Positions 15,661-22,610 of a stretch of 36,389 nt of DNA are shown in pieces. Both the position numbers and the translations under genes were made by a program. The stretch comes from a virus. Within the stretch, counting starts at the first letter, position 1; every line of letters begins with the position of its first letter. The notes below the pieces were generated by a model that made no database searches, was not told the DNA's origin, and saw only the letters and a program-made list of their open reading frames with translations. The DNA lies in the IMG/VR virus record IMGVR_UViG_3300008259_000074, positions 1 through 36,389 of that record, one strand, 5' to 3'.

Positions 15661-16506
15661 TCAAGCGGCCTGTAAGTAGGCCGGGTGTGTCTTCTCTGTC
15701 CAAGTCTCCGCCGTGTCTGCGACCGGCGCCCATGTCTCTGCGGTGTCCGCCACCGCGCCCCAGGCGACGACCGTATCGCTCGCCGCGCTCCAGCTCTCCG
15801 CCGTGTCAGCCAGCGGCGTCCAGCTCTCGGCCGTGTCCGGCTGCACTTCCCATTTCAGCCGCCCGGCGGCCGATAGAGCCGCCGATCCCGAAAGCGCCGC
15901 CGCCGCCGACTGTATGACCCCGCCCGCCGCCGCCAGGGCAGCCGACCCAGAGAGGGCCGCGCTGTCGATGTAGACAACATTCGCGGTCGCGGTCTGCGTC
16001 GCCGTCCCAGAGAGCGCCGCCGCCCCGAGCCGTACCCTTACCCCCTCGGCCGCCTGGCTCGCCGCCCCAGACATCGCCGAGGCCGCCAGCCGCACCCGCA
16101 GCGCATCCGCCGCGAGCGTGGCCGCCCCAGAGACCGCCGCGGCGCCTAGCCGCACTCGGACCCCTGCGGCCGCCAGAGAGGCCGTGGCGGCCATCGCCGC
16201 CGCGCCGTCGCGCACTATGCTCGACGAGCACGACAGCGCCCCAGAGGCCGCCAGAGACGCCGAGGCGTCCTCTACGATGACCGCCGCGGCCGTCTGCGTC
16301 GCAGAGGCCGACATGGCGCTCGCAGCCAGATGCACCCGCACCCCGACCGCCGTCACCGTCGCGGCGCCACTCACGGCCGCCGCCCCCAGCGCCACCCTCA
16401 CGCCTACGCAAGAGAGCGAGGCGGCCGCGCTTAAACTGGCAGCGCCCTCTTTAGGGTCGATGCCATAGTTGCCACGGCCGTATAACCCGGAGCCGTAGCC
16501 TGCCAT
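15661..16506 (-). CDS. Ala-rich protein with ten 20-residue and five 10-residue repeats
   Basis: A 281-residue protein starting at ATG 16506 (TTG at 16509 is the alternative). After a Gly/Tyr-rich leader (MAGYGSGLYGRGNYG), residues ~21-220 divide exactly into ten 20-residue units of consensus GAAALSGAATxxAxGVRVRL. Residues ~223-272 divide into five 10-residue units of consensus ADTAETWTPV. The 20-residue unit alternates small and branched residues and could form a beta-roll or solenoid; the ADTAETW repeats resemble short Trp repeats seen in other phage tail proteins. It lies between two fibre-type genes, so a tail or fibre role is likely, but no family is recognised. Confidence 0.65.
   Translation of the reverse strand: MAGYGSGLYGRGNYGIDPKEGAASLSAAASLSCVGVRVALGAAAVSGAATVTAVGVRVHLAASAMSASATQTAAAVIVEDASASLAASGALSCSSSIVRDGAAAMAATASLAAAGVRVRLGAAAVSGAATLAADALRVRLAASAMSGAASQAAEGVRVRLGAAALSGTATQTATANVVYIDSAALSGSAALAAAGGVIQSAAAALSGSAALSAAGRLKWEVQPDTAESWTPLADTAESWSAASDTVVAWGAVADTAETWAPVADTAETWTEKTHPAYLQAA
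15691..16446 (-). repeat. In-gene repeat array: 10 x 60 bp then 5 x 30 bp
   Basis: The coding DNA from 16446 down to 15847 encodes ten 20-residue units, and 15840 down to 15691 encodes five 10-residue units. Unit length is invariant although sequence varies. The exact period over ten units argues for structural constraint on the protein rather than recent DNA slippage. Confidence 0.75.
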
Positions 16507-16509
16507 CAA

Positions 16510-16893
16510 TTAATCCAGCGTGATGTCGAGATCGCCCGCCGGGACGCGGAACACATCGCCCGAGGCGATCGTCTTGCTCGCGGTCAGCGCGCCGTGGAAC
16601 AGAAGGTTCCCGCCGGTAAGGTTGTCCCAGACCGCGACCCAGCCGACCGTGCCCCAAGAGCCCGTCGCGGTCGGGAACTCAATGGCCGAGGTGTTCGAGG
16701 CCGCGTTGCCGGAGATGGTCGAGGCGAACGACTGGCGCGCGTAGCTGCCGCCGCTCACCTCCGTGCCAGATCCGGCGTCGGTCGGGTCGGCCGTGTGAAG
16801 CCCCAGGTAGACTGTCGCGGGCGATGTGTACGCCGTGTTCGACAGCACATGGAGGAGAATCTTGTTCTCAAGATAGTTGGAAAATGCACTCAC
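16510..16893 (-). CDS. Phage tail fibre-like structural protein
   Basis: A 127-residue protein with the pattern TVYLGLHTADPTDAGSGTEV, SYARQSF, SNTSAIEFPTATGSWGTV and VWDNLTGGNLLFHGALT, then a C-terminal FRVPAGDLDITL strand. This matches a small, widespread phage virion protein usually annotated as tail fibre protein. It probably forms a beta-sandwich decoration on the tail. Its start overlaps the adaptor stop. Confidence 0.75.
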   Translation of the reverse strand: MSAFSNYLENKILLHVLSNTAYTSPATVYLGLHTADPTDAGSGTEVSGGSYARQSFASTISGNAASNTSAIEFPTATGSWGTVGWVAVWDNLTGGNLLFHGALTASKTIASGDVFRVPAGDLDITLD

Positions 16894-17522
16894 GGGATAA
16901 CCCTCGTCGGTTTGACTTTCATGGACAGGCGCCCCTGGCTGAATGCCGCGCGCTCGTTTTGTATGATCATGTCTTCGATCGCCTGCGCGTAGAGCGGGGT
17001 CCAGAGGCCCACGCGCTCGTCGTCGCGCAAGTACGGAGCCGCCTGCAAGAGCGACCCATAGAGATACACATCGGGGTGCCGCTCGAGCACCCAGTTGGAT
17101 GCGTTGGAGTCGGAGAGCTTGGCGAGCGTCGCCACATAGGTGAGCTCAGCCGTGTACCCGGTGTCGGGCGGCGGGAGCACCTCGATCTGATTGCCGACCA
17201 GCGCAAAATACCGCGGCTTGCCGGTGGTGCGGTAGATCGACTTCTTGGCGTCGAGCTCGTCCTCGGAGAGGAACTCAAGCGGCTGCACCGGCGCCGTCGA
17301 GGTCAGCACCAGAGACTTGGCGGAAAGGAAGTCCGCCGGGAGCGCAGAGAAGGGCGTGTCGATGGTCGCGTCTGCACGCTTGACCATCTTCTGCGTCGGC
17401 AGCCGACGCTCAATCTGCGCCTCCGCCATCGAGATGAAGTCGGGGATGACCGAGGTCAAATCGTCCCGGTTCAGCCAGTCGGCGAGGGACGCTTTAAGCG
17501 CGCTGTATGACGTTAGTGCCAC
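16890..17522 (-). CDS. Head-tail adaptor protein
   Basis: A 210-residue protein starting at GTG. The N-terminus (LTSYSALKASLADWLNRDDL, then IPDFISMAEAQIERRL) is the usual opening of SU10/P22 gp4-type adaptor proteins that bind below the portal. It is followed by beta segments (KPRYFALVGNQIEVLPPP) and C-terminal helices containing LERHPDVYLYGSLLQAAPYL. The first 29 bases overlap the glycosyltransferase gene. Confidence 0.75.
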   Translation of the reverse strand: MALTSYSALKASLADWLNRDDLTSVIPDFISMAEAQIERRLPTQKMVKRADATIDTPFSALPADFLSAKSLVLTSTAPVQPLEFLSEDELDAKKSIYRTTGKPRYFALVGNQIEVLPPPDTGYTAELTYVATLAKLSDSNASNWVLERHPDVYLYGSLLQAAPYLRDDERVGLWTPLYAQAIEDMIIQNERAAFSQGRLSMKVKPTRVIP

Positions 17523-18162
17523 CGTCGGTCTGCTCCTTCATCGCCCACGCACCCTCGTGCGAATACTCAAAGGTGCCGATGTGCTTGACGTGCTGCGAGA
17601 GGTCGTGGTCCACCAGGACCTCAAAGCCTGCCTCCTTCGCCTTGCGGCAGAAGTAGACATCCTCTCCGATGTAGTGGTTGCCGACCGTCGAATACGGGAT
17701 GGCAAACCACGGCGCGTCCAGCTTCTCGAACACCTCACGCTTGACCATCATCACGCCCATTCCGACGTAATCGACGGCCTCGAGGCCCTCCGACCCGGGC
17801 GCAGTAAACACCCGGTCAATCTTGCCGGCCGCGTCTCGCATCGCCACCGGCTTGACCGGCATACGGCGCGTCGAGTAATTCGCGGCCACGATCGGCTTGT
17901 CGCGCAGGATGAGGTGGCCGATGGTTTCCCTCGGGAACCTCATGTCAGAGTCGAGCCAGAGAAGATAGTCCGCCTTCTCCGCCAGCGCCTGCTGCGCAAG
18001 CTCCATCCGTTGAGAGGCGATCAGAGTCCCGTGGCTGGTGTAAAGCAGCACACGGTCGTCCGTTGTCGCGGTGTGGTACGACATCGCGCGCGCCATATCA
18101 CAGGCAAACGATGTCATCACCGTGTCCCTTGCGGGGACCAAAATCGCAACCGACCGGCTCAT
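17494..18162 (-). CDS. GT-A type glycosyltransferase-like protein in the head gene block
   Basis: A 222-residue protein of the GT2/GT-A fold. The N-terminal strand is SVAILVPARDT, the metal-binding DxD motif is in YLLWLDSDMRF (residues 71-73), a GMGVMMVKREVFEKL segment follows, and then GEDVYFCRKAKEAGFEVLVDHD with the family's ED motif. No membrane segment. The start at 18162 overlaps the upstream stop by ATGA. It lies between the capsid and adaptor genes, so it may modify a virion protein, or host surface sugar late in infection; the acceptor is unknown. Confidence 0.75.
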   Translation of the reverse strand: MSRSVAILVPARDTVMTSFACDMARAMSYHTATTDDRVLLYTSHGTLIASQRMELAQQALAEKADYLLWLDSDMRFPRETIGHLILRDKPIVAANYSTRRMPVKPVAMRDAAGKIDRVFTAPGSEGLEAVDYVGMGVMMVKREVFEKLDAPWFAIPYSTVGNHYIGEDVYFCRKAKEAGFEVLVDHDLSQHVKHIGTFEYSHEGAWAMKEQTDGGTNVIQRA

Positions 18163-18479
18163 ACACGCCCCGGTCGAGTGCGGAAGAATCTGTTGTCGGC
18201 GTCGTTGAGCCAGGCCTTCATGCGCTTCGGATCGTCTGCGATCCCGTCGCGCTTGAGCCGGTAGTACAGGGGCATCGGAATCGACGCTACCTTGCTCCAC
18301 TCGCCCCACCGGGACCGCTCGTCGGTCTCGGCGTATGCTCTCTTATTCTGCTCAATCAGGTTGCCGGTCTCAAAGACCGTCTCGATGGTCGCCTCGTCGC
18401 GGTCGGCATTGTAGTGCCACCATTTCGTGGTTCCCGTCTCGGGGTCAAAGTCGAATAGTCGCTTACCTGTCGAGCTCAT
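18159..18479 (-). CDS. Conserved small protein downstream of capsid gene
   Basis: A 106-residue protein opening with STGKRLFDFDPETGTTKWWHYN, followed by IEQNKRAY, RWGEWSKVASIPMPLYY, and ending AWLNDADNRFFRTRPGRV. I recall homologues in the same place, just after the major capsid gene, in SU10-like and related podoviruses. A role in head completion is possible but unproven. A strong hairpin precedes it, and its ribosome site is GAGGG. Confidence 0.65.
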   Translation of the reverse strand: MSSTGKRLFDFDPETGTTKWWHYNADRDEATIETVFETGNLIEQNKRAYAETDERSRWGEWSKVASIPMPLYYRLKRDGIADDPKRMKAWLNDADNRFFRTRPGRV

Positions 18480-18490
18480 GTTCCCTCAAA

Positions 18491-18526
18491 CTTAGGGGCG
18501 ACGGCCAGATTGCCGCCGCCCCCAAG
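18491..18526 (-). terminator. Strong hairpin after the major capsid gene
   Basis: On the transcribed strand a 15-bp stem (CTTGGGGGCGGCGGC pairing with GCCGTCGCCCCTAAG, including two G-U pairs) closes a 6-base loop and is followed by UUU. It lies in the 62-base gap between the capsid stop and the next start. The short U run suggests a leaky terminator or an mRNA-stabilising hairpin. Confidence 0.7.
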
Positions 18527-18541
18527 TCTACACCACCGCTA

Positions 18542-19522
18542 TCAGGTCGTGGTGAGGTCGGCGGCGAGGCCGTGCGCGGCCTCGGTGTTGACCTTCAACC
18601 CGTACTCCACGGTGATCAAGCGCTTCTCGGCGTCGCCGGTCTTGGCGAGCTCCACCGTCTGGAACGGACGGAGGAAGGCAACGCTCGCGTACTCGGGGTC
18701 GAGCACGAAGGCATCACGCTCACGCTGGAAGCGGTTGGGGACGACCGAGACCGAACCGAAGTCCGAGACGTAGACGTCCGCGGCGCCGATGATGGTCGCC
18801 TGACGGTTGCCCGTGACCTCGCGGCGAATCTCCGCGATGCCGGCAAACTCAGACACGCGGGCCTTGTTCACCGGGCCAACCATCAACAGCTTCGGCGAGC
18901 CACCAGAGGCCCAGACCTTCTGGATGACCGTCTTGAGGATGGCCTCCGTGAAGGTGCGCAGGTTCGCCGCGGTGGCGTCCGTGCGGGTCGCGTTCGGCGA
19001 GCTCGTGTAGACCGGATCAGCGCCGCCCGTGCCCTTGTCGGTGTTGGTCTTGAGGAAGGCCAGCAGCGAGCCCGTCTTGCGCAGCGCGGTCGAAACACCA
19101 GCCGAACCAGCCGAGGCGGCCTGGTTGGTGAGCATGGTGCTCTCCATGTCGCGCTTGATCTCAGCCGAGCGCTTGGCGAGCTGGTACGCCAGCTCCGAGC
19201 GACGGCCGGCCTTGTCGACGGCCTCGAGCGTGCCCGAGATCAGCACGGTCTTGTTGCTGATCTGCGTGTAGTTGCCCACGCGGGTCGTGGCGGAGGTTGA
19301 GTCGAACGACGAAACGTCGTCGCCTTCCACCTGCGCGTTGGTCGTGGAGGCCGCGGCGAGCGAGTCCGTCTGCCACTCGAAGTAAGTGTTCTTGACGTTC
19401 TCGCGGCCGATGTTCGACATGAACGGGGTCTCTTCCGGCGAGATGTTATAGATAACATTCGAGAGAGACTCACGGATGCCCTTTGCGGCAAACGTATCGA
19501 AAGTATTTGCAGTCTGTGACAT
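18542..19522 (-). CDS. Major capsid protein, SU10/DUF5309 type
   Basis: A 326-residue HK97-fold capsid protein of the SU10-like group. Supporting segments are the N-terminus FDTFAAKGIRESLSNVIYNISPEETPFMSNIG, here given as its two halves FDTFAAKGIRES and ISPEETPFMSNIG, then YFEWQTDSLAAA, GNYTQISNKT and the C-terminal DPEYASVAFLRPFQT. It follows the scaffold gene by 12 bases and has a strong hairpin downstream, consistent with high expression. Confidence 0.85.
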   Translation of the reverse strand: MSQTANTFDTFAAKGIRESLSNVIYNISPEETPFMSNIGRENVKNTYFEWQTDSLAAASTTNAQVEGDDVSSFDSTSATTRVGNYTQISNKTVLISGTLEAVDKAGRRSELAYQLAKRSAEIKRDMESTMLTNQAASAGSAGVSTALRKTGSLLAFLKTNTDKGTGGADPVYTSSPNATRTDATAANLRTFTEAILKTVIQKVWASGGSPKLLMVGPVNKARVSEFAGIAEIRREVTGNRQATIIGAADVYVSDFGSVSVVPNRFQRERDAFVLDPEYASVAFLRPFQTVELAKTGDAEKRLITVEYGLKVNTEAAHGLAADLTTT

Positions 19523-19534
19523 GGAAATGGTCCT

Positions 19535-20500
19535 TTAAATGAATTGCTCAAACACGGCAGCCGCGTCGCGCGTGCTGCCACTCTTGGCGAGCTTAGAAAG
19601 AGCGTTCTTGGATGACACGACCTGAGAGGACTGCGGAGTGCTGGCCGCGCCAGCCTTCATGGGCTTCGCCTTCTGCGTGATGGTCGGGCGAATCTGCGAG
19701 CGCTTGCTCATCAGGTCGTCGAACATCATCGCCTTGCGCAGCGCCAAGACGGCCCGAGCGTCGTAGATGTCCGATATCTCCTCGACAGAAAAGCCGAGTT
19801 TATCGGTGGCATATTCGACGATCTTCGCCTTCTCGGCGCGTGCCTTATCAGCGTCGCGCCACTCGGGCAGCATCTCGATGAGCTTGCCACGCTCGGACTC
19901 GAGGGTCTTCTCGGCCTCCGCGCGCTCCTCCAGCTGCTGCCTCTCCACCAGAGCATTCTTCTGGGACTGAACCCAGGCAGCCTGCTCCTGCCTCGTCCTC
20001 GCCACCTCGCGCTGTCTCACCCACTCAACTGGATTCTCTTGGTAGAGACGGTCCCAGTCGATCTCGGGCGGTTGCAGCTGCTTGAGGCTCGAGTCGAGTG
20101 CCTCTAACGTCTGCGCATACCTCTGCCGCTCTTCCCGCGCCTGACGAAGCTCCGCGTCGGCCTGTTTTCTGGCCTCTGCAATCGCCTGCGTCTTGCGCGT
20201 GTAGTCCGCGGTGCGGGAGTAGCCCTTCAGCAGCTCATCCAGCGGGACGTCGACTTCTTCCCCGTCAACCTTGACGCGGAATGTCTGGCCCGGCTGGGGC
20301 GCCTCGTCGGCATCCTCCTCGCCTTCGGTTACTTCGCCCTCGGCGTCGGACTCGCCATCCGCCGCCTCGAGCACCTCTTGATCCACACCTTCGGTTTCGA
20401 GCTGATCGGTTTCGCCTTCCTCGGCGGCGATCATCTGCTCAAACACGCTCTGCGTGGACTGTACGTTTCCCGGGGGTACACCCGTGCCGGTTTCGCTCAT
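19535..20500 (-). CDS. Scaffolding protein
   Basis: A 321-residue protein with a very acidic, disordered N-terminus (residues ~25-70), a short beta element (FRVKVDGEEVDVPLDELLKG), and a long charged coiled coil with RTADYTRKTQAIAEARKQ. A basic C-terminal region follows, ending KSGSTRDAAAVFEQFI. This is typical of tailed-phage scaffolds that guide procapsid assembly. It lies immediately upstream of the capsid gene. Confidence 0.82.
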   Translation of the reverse strand: MSETGTGVPPGNVQSTQSVFEQMIAAEEGETDQLETEGVDQEVLEAADGESDAEGEVTEGEEDADEAPQPGQTFRVKVDGEEVDVPLDELLKGYSRTADYTRKTQAIAEARKQADAELRQAREERQRYAQTLEALDSSLKQLQPPEIDWDRLYQENPVEWVRQREVARTRQEQAAWVQSQKNALVERQQLEERAEAEKTLESERGKLIEMLPEWRDADKARAEKAKIVEYATDKLGFSVEEISDIYDARAVLALRKAMMFDDLMSKRSQIRPTITQKAKPMKAGAASTPQSSQVVSSKNALSKLAKSGSTRDAAAVFEQFI

Positions 20501-20526
20501 AACCCTATTGTGCGGGATTCAAGCGG

Positions 20527-20796
20527 TTACTTCCTGCCGCTTAGTTTGTCGATGTCCCGCTTCGCCATCGCGCCCGTGTCGACCACGATCCGCAGGTGGC
20601 GCTTGATTTCTCCCAGGATGCCGACCGCGAGCCACAGCCGCTCGCGCTCCTCTTGGTCGGCCGGCTTGCTCTCGCGCCATGCCTTTAGGTACTCACCCTC
20701 CAGCGCCTTGAATGCTTCATCGAGCGCGGGGCTGTCGAGTAGGGCGCGCGCCTCTGCGCCGCGCCGTTGGTCGGCATAGAGATCGCGCTCAATCAA
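20527..20796 (-). CDS. Conserved small helical phage protein
   Basis: An 89-residue helical protein starting at TTG, which overlaps the upstream stop (TTGA). Characteristic segments are ERDLYADQRRGAEARALLDS, YLKAWRESKPADQEERERLW and LRIVVDTGAMAKRDIDKL. From memory, similar proteins accompany scaffold and capsid genes in podoviruses, but no function is known. No ATG exists in this frame near the beginning, so the TTG start is preferred. Confidence 0.6.
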   Translation of the reverse strand: MIERDLYADQRRGAEARALLDSPALDEAFKALEGEYLKAWRESKPADQEERERLWLAVGILGEIKRHLRIVVDTGAMAKRDIDKLSGRK

Positions 20797-20972
20797 GCGA
20801 GGAGCCCGCCTTTCGGCTTCTTCTTCATCGCGCGGCTCAAGAGCTTGGTGCCCTTGTCGGCCTTGTTGAACTCCTTGGCAACCTTACCAGGCACGCCGAC
20901 CTTCTTTGCGAAGGCTGGGTCGTGGGCGGCGGCGGCCATTAGGCGGGCCTGCTTAGCTGATTTACTGGGCAT
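20793..20972 (-). CDS. Small basic phage protein (59 aa)
   Basis: A 59-residue Lys-rich ORF that reads MPSKSAKQARLMAAAAHD, then FAKKVGVPGKVAKEFNKAD, and ends KKKPKGGLLA. The pattern (KSxKQxRLMAAxAHxPxFAKKxGVP) is a common short phage protein in head gene blocks, function unknown. It follows the preceding stop by two bases and its own stop overlaps the next TTG start. Confidence 0.65.
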   Translation of the reverse strand: MPSKSAKQARLMAAAAHDPAFAKKVGVPGKVAKEFNKADKGTKLLSRAMKKKPKGGLLA

Positions 20973-20974
20973 CT

Positions 20975-21301
20975 CTATCGCTCCTTCTGGTTCTTGTACC
21001 GCTCCAAGAGCCGCCGCCCCTTGGCGACCGCGCTCGCCTTATCACCACGATGCCCCCACGCCTCGAGGCTCAGCTTGAGGCGCGTCTTGTCGCCCTGCTC
21101 GTCGGTGAGGAGCCCGGGCATCGAGCCCATGCGCGCGAGGAACGATCCCTTACGGCGCAGCTGCTCCGGCGTGGTCGGCGCTCCCTTGACGGGCGCCTTC
21201 AGCGTGCCGCCGGTCTCTGCCTTGTACGACGCGCGGCCCTTCGCGTTCAATCCGCCGCGCGGGTTCTTCCCGGCGGCGCGTTGCCACGCCGGGGTCTTCA
21301 C
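20975..21301 (-). CDS. DUF6321-like phage protein
   Basis: A 108-residue basic protein starting at GTG (GTGA overlap). Segments: AWQRAAGKNPRGGLNAKGRA, then LRRKGSFLARMGSMPG and LKLSLEAWGHRGDKASAVAKG. This resembles the DUF6321 pattern found in head gene clusters of several phages. Function unknown. Confidence 0.65.
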   Translation of the reverse strand: MKTPAWQRAAGKNPRGGLNAKGRASYKAETGGTLKAPVKGAPTTPEQLRRKGSFLARMGSMPGLLTDEQGDKTRLKLSLEAWGHRGDKASAVAKGRRLLERYKNQKER

Positions 21302-21447
21302 TTGCGCTTCTTGACCGTCTTCGCCGCGGCCTTGAATGCCTTGGCCGTTGGCGCGCCCTTCGCCCCAGGCTTGCGCATCTTCTCGCCGCTGCCGGCCGCG
21401 ATGCGCTCACGCTTGGCGTGGATGTTCGAGTAGAGCCCCTGCTTCAT
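21298..21447 (-). CDS. Small basic phage protein (49 aa)
   Basis: A 49-residue ORF that starts MKQGLYSNIHAKRERIAAGS, continues GEKMRKPGAKGAPTAKAF and ends KKRK. Near-identical short proteins are frequent in phage structural clusters, usually preceding a DUF6321-like gene as here. Its start is four bases after the upstream stop and its stop overlaps the next GTG. The strong positive charge suggests nucleic acid or scaffold contact, but function is unknown. Confidence 0.65.
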   Translation of the reverse strand: MKQGLYSNIHAKRERIAAGSGEKMRKPGAKGAPTAKAFKAAAKTVKKRK

Positions 21448-21451
21448 TTCA

Positions 21452-22603
21452 TCACCTCATTTCAAAGCCAAAGTCGTCCACAAACATATCACGGCTTGGC
21501 CGATAGAACGGAGACTCAATCTGCGCGGGCACGAATGGCATCGGCTCCGGCGCATAGGTCTGCATCGGCGGGATGTAGGGCTGCGGCTCAAAGACGGCTG
21601 GCTCGAATGATGGCACGAATGGCGCCATCACCGGCGGCTCGTAGAAAGCCGGGGCCATCGGAGGGGGCTCGTAGAGCATTGGAGCGGGAGGGGGCGGCGC
21701 GTAGAAAGTCGGCGCCATCGGGGGCGGCTCGTAGAAGGTCGGCGCAGGAGGAGGCGGCTCGTAAAAAGTCGGCGCGGGAGGAGGCGGCGCGTAGAGCATT
21801 GGAGCAGGAGGCTCGTAGAATGTCTGGGCCATCGGAGCCGACTGCACGGGCGTGTCCTGCTGCTGCACCGGCATGATCGAATCAAAACCCTGCGCGGCAG
21901 GCGCCATCGGCGCCTCACTCTTGGCCGGCAGGGTTTGATCAAAAGGGAACGAGAACCCCCCCATGTACGGTTGCGGCGCGAACGGGCTTGGCTGGAACTG
22001 CTGCGGTCCCATCTCCACTTGCCCTCCGCCATAAACCGGCGACGGCGGCGCGCTGCCGAAGCCGGGCGCCATCTGCGGGGGCTGCGGCTGCGGAGCGGGC
22101 TGCGCTTGGGGCGTCCCTTCCGGCTGGAAATAGTCCTCGAACATCTGACGCAGCTGGCGCCCGCCGCCGCGACGACCGCCGCGACGACCGCCACCAAAGC
22201 CGCCGCCATACCCGCCGCCGCCAAACATCGACGTCGCCGCGAACGGGTTGAAGGCTGGGCCGCCGTAGTATTGCTGCGAGAAGTAATTGCTGAAGGCATC
22301 GTTGATGGTCGGCTGGTAGGCCGGCGCGCGCATCCCGCCGCCGTAACCGCCAAAGCCGCCACCGCCGCCCATGTCATAGCCGCCGAACTGCGTGCCGTAG
22401 CCGCCCATTCCGCCGCCGCCGAAGCCGCCGAAGCCGCCCATGCCGGAGAAGTCGCGGCTCGCGTCAAAGCCGCCGCCGTAGCCGCCCATGCCGCCACCAA
22501 AAGGCGACCCATATCCGCCCATTCCGCCGCCGTAGCCGCCGCCATAGCCTCCCATCATGGGACCTTGGGCAAACTGTCGTTGACCCGAAAATGCGTTACT
22601 CAT
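21452..22603 (-). CDS. Low-complexity Gly/Tyr- and Pro-repeat protein
   Basis: A 383-residue protein with almost no ordinary globular sequence. Residues ~15-150 are Gly/Tyr/Met/Phe-rich (MGGYGGGYGGGMGGYG and similar), with a short potentially ordered stretch INDAFSNYFSQQYYG. A basic RRGGRRGGGR patch and RQLRQMFEDYFQ helix follow. The rest is Pro/Gln-rich, including about seven 10-residue units of form EPPPxAPTFY (roughly residues 275-345). It ends in an acidic-aromatic tail (DMFVDDFGFEMR). It lies between a structural gene and small basic genes in the head block, so a virion or assembly role is likely. No family recognised. Confidence 0.65.
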   Translation of the reverse strand: MSNAFSGQRQFAQGPMMGGYGGGYGGGMGGYGSPFGGGMGGYGGGFDASRDFSGMGGFGGFGGGGMGGYGTQFGGYDMGGGGGFGGYGGGMRAPAYQPTINDAFSNYFSQQYYGGPAFNPFAATSMFGGGGYGGGFGGGRRGGRRGGGRQLRQMFEDYFQPEGTPQAQPAPQPQPPQMAPGFGSAPPSPVYGGGQVEMGPQQFQPSPFAPQPYMGGFSFPFDQTLPAKSEAPMAPAAQGFDSIMPVQQQDTPVQSAPMAQTFYEPPAPMLYAPPPPAPTFYEPPPPAPTFYEPPPMAPTFYAPPPPAPMLYEPPPMAPAFYEPPVMAPFVPSFEPAVFEPQPYIPPMQTYAPEPMPFVPAQIESPFYRPSRDMFVDDFGFEMR

Positions 22604-22610
22604 GCGTCAC

